Assembly: GCA_013397865.1 (NCBI GenBank)
Contig: VZTI01002343.1
Location: 1,463,485 to 1,527,484, forward strand
Reading direction: 5' to 3'
Length of the DNA stretch: 64,000 nucleotides
Origin: Struthidea cinerea
Taxonomy: Eukaryota > Chordata > Aves > Passeriformes > Corcoracidae
The notes below the pieces were generated by a model that was not told where the DNA came from, made no database searches, and saw only the letters and a program-made list of their open reading frames with translations. A program made the position numbers and the translations under genes. Shown here one piece after another: positions 1 through 11,769 of this stretch (within the stretch, counting starts at the first letter, position 1; the number at the start of each line of letters is the position of its first letter).

Positions 1-59
1 TTTCTTTTTCTTTTTCTTTTTCTTTTTCTTTTTCTTTTTCTTTTTCTTTTTCTTTTTCT
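1..59. repeat. (TTTTTC)n microsatellite
   Basis: About ten tandem copies of the hexamer TTTTTC, cut by the left edge of the window, so the full array length is unknown. The array breaks down at about 60 where single substitutions appear. The top strand is a pure pyrimidine tract. Confidence 0.97.
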
Positions 60-159
60 CTTTCTGTTTATTATTATTTGATTTTTCTCTTTTAATATGT
101 CATTTTGTGGTTCAGTCCCTGATGTGATGCCTCTTGTCTTTCAACAGCTTCTGCTTTCC

Positions 160-1140
160 CCTGGCTGTCGCAGACCCTTCATGTGCTGCCTGCCTCAGAT
201 GCTCTGGCTCTCTCCACATTCTGCTGCCCCTCAGATCCCCCTAAGCTGCCCTCTGCTATTTCTACTCCACTGAAACACCCCTTACCAAGGTCATCTGTGA
301 CCTCTTCTCTCTATAGACCTCCTTTCTACTCTCATCCATCTCAGTCTATCGGCTACATTCAGCAAAACCTATCATTTTCTCTGCCTTAATCCTGCATGGC
401 ACTTCAGTTTCATAGCTCCTCTCTAAATGCCCTTCAACTGTATCTTTCTTAAAATTGCCTTCTCTTCCCCTCCCTTCCACTTAACACTTAAGCCTCATGG
501 GGCTCCACTTACATAATTTTATTTCTCTTTCCCTTCTAAATGTTATTACTGATCCTGGATGATATTATTGAAAAAAATCAGACTCTCTAGCTTCAACTTT
601 TTGTATTTGAGTTCATGTCAACATGTGCATACATATACCTGCTTATGTAACAGCTTTTCCAGTATTGTTCTAACTCCACATTGAAAAATGAGATCTCCCT
701 TTCTCTCTGCATTCTTTCTTCACTCTCATTTACTTTCCCCATTATCATATAGGGCTTCGAAAATTCAGAATTATTTCTCGCCCTTGTTATTCCCCTCTAG
801 GCTTTAAGCAGGACACATGAGTGAGATCTTTTTCATCTTTTCTTGTGTTCCCTAACAAAACCATCTGGGTATCTCAGTGTAGTAGCTTCTTACTTAAACT
901 TCCATGATGTCCTTTCACCTTGCACATTCATCTAGACTGCTGTTGCAACATTTCTGTGGTTGCCTTCCTTCCACTTTCGCCTACTTTTCATGTCATACGC
1001 TCTTTAGACCTGTTGATATCATGCCACTGTTCATGCTGATTCCAGTTCAACATCTCATAATCTATGTACAAAGTAACAAAACTGATTGTATATTTTGTTC
1101 TCCATATGTTCTTTTCTTAGTGAAGCTTGGCCTCTCTTAA
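160..1140 (+). mobile_element. Ancient L2-like LINE relic (reverse transcriptase region)
   Basis: A strongly C/T-skewed stretch. The words ACCAAGGTCA and GACCTC at 284-304, followed by a reading at 340-375 of LSLSATFSKTYH, match the spacing and several residues of the L2-type motif A block (LDLSAAFDTVDH in living families). If this is right, the catalytic aspartates are already gone (D to S at both sites). Near 928-975 a second block resembles the later LDYC region of L2-type elements. The reading frame is broken many times, so no product is made. The call rests on remembered family patterns and not on an alignment. A very diverged CR1-superfamily LINE other than L2 is equally possible. The outer limits are approximate. 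Confidence 0.45.
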
Positions 1141-3770
1141 ATGGTTAGGATGCCTGCACATCCTTATCCCTCTAATGTGCCTCTGGTAGGCTTCTGTGCT
1201 TTCAAAAAAAACACAGGAGGATGTCAGGACTGAACCTTTACAGCTTCTCATTAGGAGCAGTGAGCTCTGTAAAATAGCAGATAAATTAATACATACTTAG
1301 CATTTATACACATTTGATTTCCCTAGGACAGCAGGGTTTTCTTCCTCTGCCTTTTAAAAAGCCTAACCTATTGACAGAACTTGACAAATAAAAATAAGAC
1401 AATAAAATGCAGAATAGAATACAGTCACAATCCCTAGTTTTTCTTGAAGTGTGCAGTGATAAAGGAAAGGTTTATTTCAGGCTTTTTTTCCTATTCATGA
1501 GAACAACAGGCAGCTTGACTATTTCCTCAATTAACAGGAGCAATGGAAGGCTGTATTTCACTTTGAGCAGGGTAAAAGAGGAGCAGTCAGAATCACTGCT
1601 TCTCGGGGGGTCGTGTTGCAGTGAGCAAATGATGTAGTATTTCAGCTGAACTGGAGAGAACATCAGGGGAAAGAGAACACTGCAAAAACCAGTGACAATG
1701 AATAAAACTGAGTATGCAAATCAGTAAAATTCCCTTTCCTAGTTATATGCAGAGGATGTGACCCTTTCCTATTACTTTTTTTCAGATTCCTCTGATTTAT
1801 TAGCAAACACTGCATGATGGTAGCCATGGGAACACTATTAAGTTGTATCTAGTTTTCCAGACAAGCAGGACTTTGCAATCCCACAGGGTGCTGTTCAAAG
1901 TATTTTATAGACGTTTTTTTGTCCACATTTGAGTGTTGCAAACATATGTACTGTAGCATAATTGACAGGGGTTATTTTGCGATGCCTTAAAGATTTTCAC
2001 TAAACTTTTTGCATAATCATATAATATAGTCTTTAAAGAAAAGCTGTAATACAACCAGAATACAATACACTTTACCAAATTTATTCCCCAGGCAATTTGT
2101 TGCATTTCATTTTTTAATTTACATTCCCTTTCCCCAATCTTACAAATGTAAAATGCCTTGCAACCGTGAAATGCATATAAGGCCAAGGGTGAGACCAACA
2201 CAAACATGTTTGTTCTGACAGCACAAATCTGCAGTCCAGAGCAAAGTATTAATCACTTTTCCCTCCAAGACTGGTATGTGTCACTGCATGGACTGCCAAA
2301 CTCAACTTGCCCTGGTAATCACAGCACATTTAGATTACTTCTCGCTACAGATGCTGAGAAGGAAGAAGTTGTGTGGGGGAAAGCAGGGAGAAGATGATAT
2401 ATGTGCAGGTGAACCATGTTCCACCCTTGCTCAATCCCAGCTCAGAGCAGTTCTGCAGCAGATGTTACCCAAAATGCCAGTGCTGTGGGATGTGAGAGAC
2501 CAGGGTCTCCTCTCATCCACTGCATTCTGATTGCATACATATTGCCTGGAGACAGGATTCCCTCCCCAGTTTGGGCCTCAGTGTAAGAATGAGATATCTT
2601 TCAGGGCAATTTGGTTTCATTTCTTTCACATTTGTGTTTATGACATGAATTCAGGTAGAACAACAGCTTTTGCTAAAAAAGTTAGCAAGATCATTTTCAC
2701 TCTTACTATCAGCTACTGAAATGGGAACACAAGCAAAGCAGTCCCTATCTCATTTTGCAGGGATATTATTAGTGAAAAATCATCAACTCTCAGCACCTGG
2801 TTTTATTTCTTATTTCCTGAATAATGAAAAAATAAAGATTTTCATTTTAACCTGTACTAAACTAGGCCACTCTTTCCAGAACACATAATAACAATTAGAA
2901 ATTGCTTTGTACTTTGTAGGATTGTTGTACCAGATGTTGTTGCATGACAAAGTTACAAAAATTAGGGGTTTAACTCTCAGCATTGCTACCGCCTTGAAAA
3001 TGTTCTTTGATGCTTTTTCTGGCTTTGAAAGACAAAACTATAAAAACACTGGAAAAAAAATGCCTGTGTGTTAATGCTTAGAATCACCATGAAGAATTGG
3101 TGGTACTGAATATGGGAAAAGTTTGTGACCTTTCTGTCTTCAGACAAGGGACTTTTTACTTCAAGTAGCAGAAACCTTTCTGATACTCATTCTGACTCTG
3201 TTTTCCTGTGACTGTCCTGGTTCTTAGAAAACACACAGACAGTGTTTTATAGCTCAGGAAGGAAAGTGCCAGATCAAGCTTTCATTGCTTGGCCTTATAG
3301 TTATCCAGTAAAGCACACCAGTCAGAAATTCCCAGCCTGGGCTTGGGCATTTTGCTTCACTGGGGGGAACAGAAAGAATGAGAAATCGAATTGTCCAGTC
3401 TGATGTCAGTAAGTCTCAGGGAAATAAAAGAGAAAAAAATGAAATTGCTGTGGTGAAATAATTTTAAGGAAAATAGTTAGAAGGAATATTATGGCTGTGT
3501 CAAACAGTGAGGAATATTGGAGCACAAATGGTTTCAGGCTGAGTAGCAGTCAGAGCAGAGGACTTTCTTCAAAGGAAAGGCCTGGAAACATCCATTTGCT
3601 ATTAAAGGGCACATACATAGAAGTGAAACTCTGAATGCTCTGTAGTAAAAGGAGAGATGGCTACAAAAATAAAAACAATAGTCCTATAAAGAGCCTGTCA
3701 CTAAGTTATTAAGAGCTCAATTATTAAGAGCTAAGTTGTTTTGGAAAGAGACTGGCCAGGTGTGAAGAAA
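1141..3770. other. Unannotated unique sequence
   Basis: I see no gene, LTR or CR1 copy here. Short open frames on both strands (up to about 100 codons at 1905-2207, minus strand) have no recognisable family, no repeated domain pattern and AT-rich composition like their surroundings. A patch at 2280-2530 is somewhat more GC-rich but shows nothing I can name. Confidence 0.6.
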
Positions 3771-4308
3771 CAGAATTGGAGGGATAGGAGGTCAAACCCC
3801 ACAGCTCAGAGACACTAGGAGGAGGTTACTCAGGACCGTGTCCATTTGGGGTTTGGATATCTCCAAGAATGGAGACTCCACAACCACTGTGGGCAATCTG
3901 CTTCTGTGTAATGACTACTCTGACAGTAAGAAAGATTTTTCATTTGTTTAAATGAATTTCCTGTATTTCAGGTTGCATCCCTCACCTGTTGTTCTTTCCC
4001 TGGTCACCAACAGAGAAGAGTCTGAGGGAGATGTTTAATTTCCACATCAGATATTTATATGGACTGGTAAGATGCTCCATGAGACTTATCTTCTCCAGAC
4101 TGAACAGTTTCAGCTTTGTCAGCCTCTCCTGAAATGACAGATGTTCCAACCACATTCAGCAGTCCAGCTTCATTGTTGAACTGTCTCCACTATATCCATA
4201 CCTGTTCTGTACTGGGGAGTCCAGCACTGCTCTGAGCACTACAGATGTGTCTTACTGGTGCTGAGTAGAGGAGCAGCACCACCTCCCTCAACTTGCTGCC
4301 AGTGTGGT
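3771..4308 (-). mobile_element. CR1 LINE fragment, old, 5'-truncated
   Basis: Read on the minus strand this is the last ~540 bp of a CR1 retrotransposon. Recognisable blocks on the plus strand include GGAGACTCCACAACCACT (3872-3889), CTTCTCCAGACTGAACAGTT (4090-4109) and the GTACTGGGGAGTCCAGCACT block (4210-4229), in the order expected for an inverted CR1 3' end. The coding frame for the ORF2 carboxy end is broken and the 3' octamer tail is lost, so it is an old subfamily copy. CR1 usually lacks target-site duplications, and none is seen. Confidence 0.85.
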
Positions 4309-5574
4309 ACTACAGTTAACACTCTAGCTGTCTTTTAGTTAGATGGTAATTTACATGCTAGGAAGTTCTTTCTCCTCCGTGGCAATGACACTAACAACTT
4401 CAGAGCACTCTGTAAAAGATTGCTTTTCCGGAAATTTTTAACTGATACTCTTTTAACATTGCACAGCATATCTTCTAGAGAGGAGATCATCGCTTAGAAC
4501 TATTTAAGCTTGTATTGCCTAATTAAAAAGTGCAGGTAAAGATTATGGAAACCAATAATCGAGTGCTGCCAGTAATGAGAAAACATTTAAATCCATTGGC
4601 CAATGCCCTGTTATGTCTATAGTATTGATCAAACATCCATTTTCTGAGCATCTGATAAGCAAGAGCACTTCTCACGATCAAGAAAAGTAACAATACAGCC
4701 TGTGATCTTCATGTCAGAGAGGTTTAACGCTGAGCTCCCCTGCAGGTGACAGGGAGCCAAGAGCTGTGGCAACAGCAAGGCAAGCAGGGCAGTGCCCTCT
4801 GCAGCATGTCTCTGCTTCCCTAAAGATTGACAGAAAAGTGAGGCTGACATAGCCCAGGAATAGACACACTGGCAGTGACACAGCAGGTCTGAGGTCCGGC
4901 CAGCCAGGCAAGACAGGCCAAGCACAAGGCTGGGTACAGCATGCTCTCAAGAAGCTCAGAAAAAGACCTGACATCAGACCGGACACTTTGGTTTCTCATT
5001 CTTTCTGTTCCCTCGAAGGCTAAAAAACACCCAAACCCAGACTCACTCTTGAGAGTTCTGACTGTTGTGCTTTACTGGATAACTGTAAGATCAAGTGCTA
5101 ATGCATTTCTTGATTCATGGGCAGAGGGTGCCCAGATAGAGGATGAGAGTCGTGCTTCTCCTGCCTCCTTCTCCCAACAGAACCGCTTTTGTGGCAGTCA
5201 GCTCCAAGGCAGTACATCTTTACCAGGTAAGAGCAGATCCTGAGGCAGCCCAGTGTTTTGGATAAGGATGGGGCCAGAAACTTCAGGAGTATGCAGAAAG
5301 GCATTACAGGACAATTACAAACTGCTGATGTACTTAGGGTATTGTCAGTTTATCCATACTATTTACTAAAAAACCAAATACTTATTTGATGACTTTCTGG
5401 TCTATTCTCAAATACAGAACTTTGGGTTAAATTTCATTTCATGTCTCTAGTTTGCAAGAGAAACAAAGCAGTGGTATGAATTTAGCATTTAAATATTCTC
5501 AGGAGTTACCTTCTGTGAGATGATCGTTACTCACAGGAAACTCTTGTCAACACCAGTGGAAGTTTCTTTGGGAG

Positions 5575-5591
5575 CCTACAGGACCTGTAGG
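5575..5591. repeat. 17-bp inverted repeat, first copy of a duplicated palindrome
   Basis: CCTACAGG and its exact reverse complement CCTGTAGG are separated by a single A. The inner 13 bases TACAGGACCTGTA (5577-5589) recur exactly at 6208-6220, 631 bp to the right. The symmetry would suit a dimeric DNA-binding protein, but no known site is matched with confidence. Confidence 0.9.
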
Positions 5592-6207
5592 TGCTACGTG
5601 CTGAAGTGTTGCATTCATGCTGGGGAATCCTACTATTTAGTAAAACACATCCCCTGTATTGATTGAAGTTATCCATCTACCTACTGCAATACTTTTTCTC
5701 TAGTAGGAGTCTGACTTACGAGTTGATTTCTTCTCTGTGGCAAATATATATGGCTTATTACAGATTTAACTATGATATCCATCCCTTTCAGGAGAGCTGG
5801 CTTTCAATTCTCATGCAACTGGATACTTCTGTTCTGCAACAGCAGACACTGGAGTTTAAGAGGGCATTTGACACCACTTTTCCACCTTTTTTAAAGACTA
5901 TCAAGTCTTATGTATTCTTTGACCCAGGAGCTTTATTAATCCTTTTGATTGCAGTCATACATTGCTGATATAAGCAATTACAAAAATGTTGGGTTTGTCC
6001 ATTATTTTAAATTTGGGATATACTAGAAATAAGTTTTTCTCTTTTAATTTACTCTTCAGCGGGAAAGAATAGAAAAATACAGATTTCAATTAGTGATGCA
6101 CAGTAAGTTTGAATACAAATTTTGTACTTGAATTGGAAATACTGTTTCTACATTGCCCCTGGTAGACAATATGGCAACCACAAGGTACTATTCCTTTCAC
6201 TTGCCTT

Positions 6208-6220
6208 TACAGGACCTGTA
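6208..6220. repeat. Second copy of 13-bp palindrome
   Basis: TACAGGACCTGTA, identical to 5577-5589. Flanking bases differ between the two copies (TT before and CC after here, CC before and GG after there), so this is not an obvious larger duplication. Confidence 0.9.
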
Positions 6221-6980
6221 CCTCAGTAAATATCATTACTGATCACTAGAGAAACAGCTAACATATTTACATAATCAAAAAGGAAAATAATATTTTGACA
6301 AGATACCTGGCAAATCCCAGCTGCTGCAATACTTAAAAAAGCAGTGACAACTGATTTAAAATGTTATTTTGAGGAAGCACCTCCCTTTGACCGGCAAAGA
6401 GTTAACACTGTAGCAGAAATAAGCTGACAGTGAGCATAAAGAAGACCTCTTCCTAATGCAGCTCTATGCATCTTTTCTGGTTCTTGCCCTTCCAGGTTAA
6501 CAGTAAATATTACTGAATATTAATTTACAATAAATATTGTTTTAAAATTCATAGAAAATATTCATTATAGCAAGAAGTATATTTGTTGACAACAAGATGT
6601 ACACTACCTGCAGTGTTTATGCTTCTTTCATTCAATCCATTTTGAAGTACAATCCTAAACATAGTAAAATAATGACAGAAAATAAGAAAAAACATTATTC
6701 TTTTTGGTTTTCATCTCTTTTGATACCATTTTAGATGAAATGAGAGCTAAGATCATGTGATGCATAAATTAGAGAAGTTCAGTAAGAGACAAATCTTTTT
6801 AAAGGGATCTCCATAAATAGTAGTGAATGTAAGAAAATATGCTACATTCCTTTTAAAAACTGAGATATGTTTACAACAGGACTGAACATGAGTATTTGCT
6901 TTTTCACATGTTTCATTTACATTGTCCCAGAAGACTGAAATGCTGAAGGTACAGTTCATTTCAAGATGAAGATACCTGAA

Positions 6981-7300
6981 CGCGGGTGTCTGAATACAGG
7001 TTTATTTGTGGGAGACGTTTCCCTGAGCTCTCACTGCAGTCGGTGGAGATGTAGGGTTAAGAACTTAGGTGCCTCATAAAAGGAGCTGTCTGGTGACAGC
7101 TGAGACAGCCTCACATGTCCCTAACACACACGGGGGTGGCAGATCTATGGGAGACCTGTGCTTTTGTTGGAGGCTAGATAGGCAAATCCTCAACCCATGC
7201 AGATGACACCAAGCAGCTGAGTGTGGGTGGATAAACTGAGCTCCCTGTCTCCTCAGACTGTAGTGGGAGTTTAGGCACCTAGCACATATGGACACCTCCA
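6981..7300. mobile_element. Candidate ancient non-autonomous repeat with inverted ends
   Basis: Two nested, imperfect inverted word pairs bracket this block: GGTGTC (6985-6990) against GGACACC (7290-7296), and TTAGGTGCCT (7065-7074) against TAGGCACCTA (7272-7281). Phrases such as TTTAGGCACCTAG and the CTGCAGTCGGTGGAG segment (7036-7050) are reminiscent of old amniote interspersed repeats. No transposase frame is present. It could be a decayed MITE-like element of about 320 bp or coincidence; the limits are guesses. Confidence 0.3.
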
Positions 7301-10300
7301 TCTAGATAATTTAATCCAGAGCCAAATACCATCCAAAAGGCCAGAGGAAAGCCGCGTGCATAAAATTCCACAAAATAAGCATGTGTATACTTTCTGCCTT
7401 TTAAATGCCGTGTGTCATGACAAATACAGACATTTGTGCACACTCCAGAAGTTAAATAGTGCAATGTCAAATGAAACTAATTCTGTGCCATATGATGGAA
7501 GATTGTGTGGTATAAATACATTTCCACTGTGTCAGATAAAACAGAAAATCTGTGATTACTGCAAAGCAACATAATTTATGTCTGATGTGCTCTGTGATGC
7601 ATGCTTGCGCAAATTCCATCATAAACAAAGTCATTTTTCAAATGCTTTTGCATGTGTAAAATAGTTCACATCTGCCTATGATCACAACTCCCAGTATTAG
7701 TGGTTTCAGTAATTATATGCAAGTCAACTCACTGAGCACATCTTTGGCTCAAGATCTAAAAGCCTCTATTTTCTATCTACACTGAACATATGCAAGACAC
7801 TGTATTCAACTTTCGCAGGCTGTGATAGTGCTTATATAAGAAATTATTGAACGTATTTATCTGAAAGAAAATGAGTGTGCTCTAAGTCCATAATCCATCT
7901 TCATATCAGGGGTAAATACCAGGTGTGTAAATAATACTCAGAAAAGTCCCAAACACATCAAAGAGCACATTTTGCAAAGCTTTACTGCTTTCCGTGAAAC
8001 CATCAGCATTTCTGGGAATTCAGCAGTGTGGGAATCCATATACTGATTTCTCAATATACTTTTAAGATTTGCAAAGTCCAGGAGTGTTTAATCACACACA
8101 TCCACCTCTAGAATTGAAACAGATGACATGCAGCTAAAACATACATAATTAGCAGAGTCCCTGCTTACAATACGAAGTTTTCAGGAGAGGAAAGGGAGGG
8201 GGTTCATAGGGTCAGAAATCCATCACATATTGGTATCATATGTTGATTTTCAGGACTATTATCTTATACACATTTGGACTGGTTTGTGTTCTCACTAAGG
8301 TTTTCTGTTTCAATATGCTCATGTAACATCATAAATGCATGAAATATACATATCACGCATAATCCAAAGGTACACATATATTTCTATCACTAGTAGAGGA
8401 ACTTAGTAACAGCAGATTACCCTAATGATTTGGTGAGGGAGATAAGCTTACTGAGATCTTCATGGTCACCTAAAAATTCTGTCCCCAAACTGCTATAACA
8501 GCTTCTCTTCCTAAGCGAAGTCTGCACTTTTCACTCAGTCCTGTAGAAACATGATGGCAGTTTGTCTGTGCTTTTCAACGGCACTAGCAAAAGGTATAAA
8601 ATATTTTGCTCGTCCCTGAGAATCTCAGTTTACTGAAAATCCTGATTAACAGAAGAAAACACAGCATCCTACCCAAAGTAGAATGAAAATGACTGTGATT
8701 TTAAACTGTCTACATTGACATTTATTTAATTAAATAAATAATTTTCTGATGTTTTACCACCACGCACTCTTCCAGAATATTGAGTTCTCCTAACACATGA
8801 GATAGTATCACCTCTGACAATCAAACTGACATTCAGTTTTCACCTCTCACACCTGCTTTGCAATTTAATCTGATTTAGTTGACCTCTCTCTCTTTGATTT
8901 ACTATATCATTTGGATAATGAGGGAAAAGCAAAGGCAGAGATTGAGGTATTTGACTTAGAGCAGCAAATTTTGGTTCAGAGTTTTAGATATGTTCTAGGT
9001 CAGCTCCTTTTTCATAGCCTTGGCAAAAAAGCAAGACTAAGTTTTATTCACTAGTAGTTTAGCTAAAAAGGAAACATTTTTGTCAGTAATTAGCAGTTCT
9101 GATTGCCTGCCAGACAAGGAAATGTATTTTTTATACCTCAAATGGGAAGCAACTTTTGGCAGTTCAGTGTTGCCGGTTCCTGTGAAACACAGCAGAGGTG
9201 TAAATCTGCCAAGGTGAGCTTTCTAAACCACTCTGTGCTGTCCCGGGGGTGACGGTCAAACTCATCACCATGGAGACTGACATGAAAAAATCCTTGTTGT
9301 GTGACACAAAAGAATAAATCAGTGATCAAACCTATGGTGCCCTCCCTTGAGTTATGATCTCCTGAAGCATTATCGTCTGGTTGCTGGGCTGCTATGCTGT
9401 GCTGGGTGAATCAGCTTCCCTCTGCGGAAAACAGCTCCTGGCATCCGAGCAGGCATGACTCAGTGGCACCAGCAGTCAAAGTACAGCTAACGGGGCGTTT
9501 GTGCATTGACTTGAGGGTCTGTACACATACTAAACACAGAGCACATTGCTTTGTTTTTCTTCTAGGCATCCTAGAGTTATTCTTTCCCAATAAACAAAAG
9601 ACAGATTTACTCACCCTGTTTGTGAGACTAAAGATCATTTTCTTCTCGATGCGGTTCCCATAGCTTCCTCATAATGCAAGACACATTTCAAAACCTTGTT
9701 TTTCTTCTGTGTTTCAACTCCCTTCTTTCTATGGTAAAGAATTAAAGCCTAGTTTCACTCGGATCCAACTGAGCTGGCATTCCAAGGCCGTTCATCTCCT
9801 ATGGAGGATGCCCTTTCTAAAGAAAAAGGAATTCAGAACTTGAGAAATGAGAATAGATATACTTCTAGCATATAAATTTGCTCTGTGGTTCAAAAGCTGG
9901 GGGAAAGCTGTCTTTACAACTACAGTGTGCAACACCTGACACTAATGTGTGTTTTGTTCACCTGAGAACAAAGACACACAAAAATAAGTAAATAAATAGT
10001 CCTAGTGCCTAGATCTTTATTCTGTCTTCTTTTCCTGAATTTTAAGGCAGCCCATACATATAAATAAAAAAAAAAATAAAACAGTCCTAGTTACCAGCTC
10101 TTCATTTGCTTTTCTCAACCTGAATTTTAAGGCTGGATTTGGGAAAGAGAGGGAGTTTGCATTTTTCTTGGAGTGCCTGAGGCAATCGTGGGCTGAGGGC
10201 ATGCAGTGCATATTATTGTCTTTGCTTTTCAAAATGAGATTCCATTTTCACAGCTACGTTCAACATGGATCTGAATCATATTGATTCAATTAAAAAGTCA

Positions 10301-11602
10301 CCTTAAAAGCATTAGTATTGCAGTGACCACCTCTGTGAGTCTGAAACATTCCAGACTGCCAGCAGAAGTCCCAGTTTCATTATTGAAGACTATGTGGCTT
10401 GAGTACAGCAATCCAATTTCTGTACCCAAGTGTTCTCATTTGTACTATTATATTCTCAGAATATTAATCCAGTTAACTAGACAAGGTAAGCATTTTTTAA
10501 AGTAGTGGGATTTGCTGAGACAGTTGATATTCCCATATCCAATTATTTATTCTTAATAACTCCCAGGGATCTATTCTGATATGAAACATATAATTTTCAA
10601 AAGCATTTTAGAAGTGGAGGAAGAAATCTCACAAAGCAGAAGAGTTTGGTTCAGGTCTTGATAAAGAATTTCCAGACTTCTAGTCAGTTAATAGAGAAGG
10701 AAAGCACTTCTGTCTTCCTATAGTATACAAACCATATTCTTTCATTTTATTTTATATGTGCTGGAGTAAATAAATGCATTAAATGATGTGGCCATGTTTC
10801 TCTTCTGTCCCAACATATTATTCCTGTGTTTCCCAGCAAGATTTAGTAACAGTGAAAAAAACCCCTGTTATTCTAGGGATTTGTGGGGTTTTTAACAAAG
10901 CAATAGATTTATCCCACCAAGTTCACTTTGAATCAGATCAAATTTATTTAAAAACTCATGTTATTACATCAAACAACTCTACCTGAAAAAAAAACGGAGG
11001 AAATTTGTCAGAAACTAGTACAATTTAGAAAAATATTAAAGAGTTCCACAGTTAAAATTAAACCATTCCTTTCTTTTAATTCAGTATGTAGATAGTGTTC
11101 TTTTTCCTTTTATAAAAGATCAAAAAGTTTACACTTTGCTCCATTCTGGAACAAGAATCGTCTCTCTTTACAAGGTTTCTGTGCTATTTAAGAATGGATT
11201 TAGGTGCCTGCTGTTCTGTTTTGATGAATGTAAGAGAACTCAACTCATATTGTCTATGTGAAAGAAAAACATATACTCCTGAAAATAAAATTTAACCTTC
11301 TTTTAGGAATAAGGAGTGAAGGGCTGGAATAATTTTAGATTCTTTCAAAAGTCAGAAGCTAGACAAAAAGAAATAAATCTCATTCTTCTTGATATCTTAC
11401 TTACTGGACCCTCAGTCTTTTTGTGTTCATCTTGCACTACATTTGCAGACAAAATATATTTTCACTTTTACTGCATAAATTAGTCCTTCTTGGAGAAAGA
11501 GTCTATCACTTGCATTTTTATAACTCTCTAACTTTCTTGAGTTTCAGTCTATGCAGACATTCTGCAAGACAAAACTTTTACTTTGAGGACGGTCACTTGC
11601 TG
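7301..11602. other. Unannotated unique sequence
   Basis: No gene recognised. It contains a 20-bp AT palindrome (8720-8739) and a small patch at about 9170-9500 that keeps eight CpG dinucleotides in an otherwise CpG-poor neighbourhood. A donor-like AAGGTAAGC (10485-10493) follows a 74-codon frame, but nothing supports a spliced gene. Confidence 0.55.
8720..8739. repeat. Perfect 20-bp AT palindrome
   Basis: ATTTATTTAATTAAATAAAT reads the same on both strands. It could extrude as a small cruciform, but AT-only palindromes of this size do arise by chance in AT-rich DNA. Confidence 0.9.
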
Positions 11603-11769
11603 TAGCAGCCTGCCTGAAGAAGTTCTGGCACCACCAGATTTGGAAATGTTTGAAAACCAAACTGTCCTGGGTAACCTGCTCCAGCTGACCCATCTCTGAG
11701 CAGAAGGGTCAGAAGGTCTGGCCCATCTCCAGAATGTCTGCCAGCCTCAGCCACTCTCTGATTCTAAGA
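11603..11769 (+). mobile_element. CR1 LINE 3' end, short old fragment
   Basis: About 165 bp matching the last part of CR1 in sense orientation: the AACCTGCTCCAG phrase, the GGTCTGGCCCATCTCCAGA block (11715-11733) and a decayed tail CTCTGATTCTAAG at 11756-11768. The order and spacing fit an old CR1 subfamily. Only the far 3' end is left, the usual result of severe 5' truncation. Confidence 0.7.

Larger units (their letters stand above)
4309..6980. other. Unannotated unique sequence
   Basis: No gene recognised. 4620-5240 is relatively GC-rich with overlapping short open frames on both strands, and the frame at 4941-5243 runs into a good splice-donor-like CAGGTAAGA at 5224-5232. There is no acceptor pattern or protein family to back an exon. 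Two copies of a 13-base palindrome (5577 and 6208) are listed separately. Confidence 0.55.

Noticed and set aside
1802..1840. RFX X-box-like GTAGCCATGGGAAC near 1822
   Set aside because: It departs from the consensus at a key position and stands alone.
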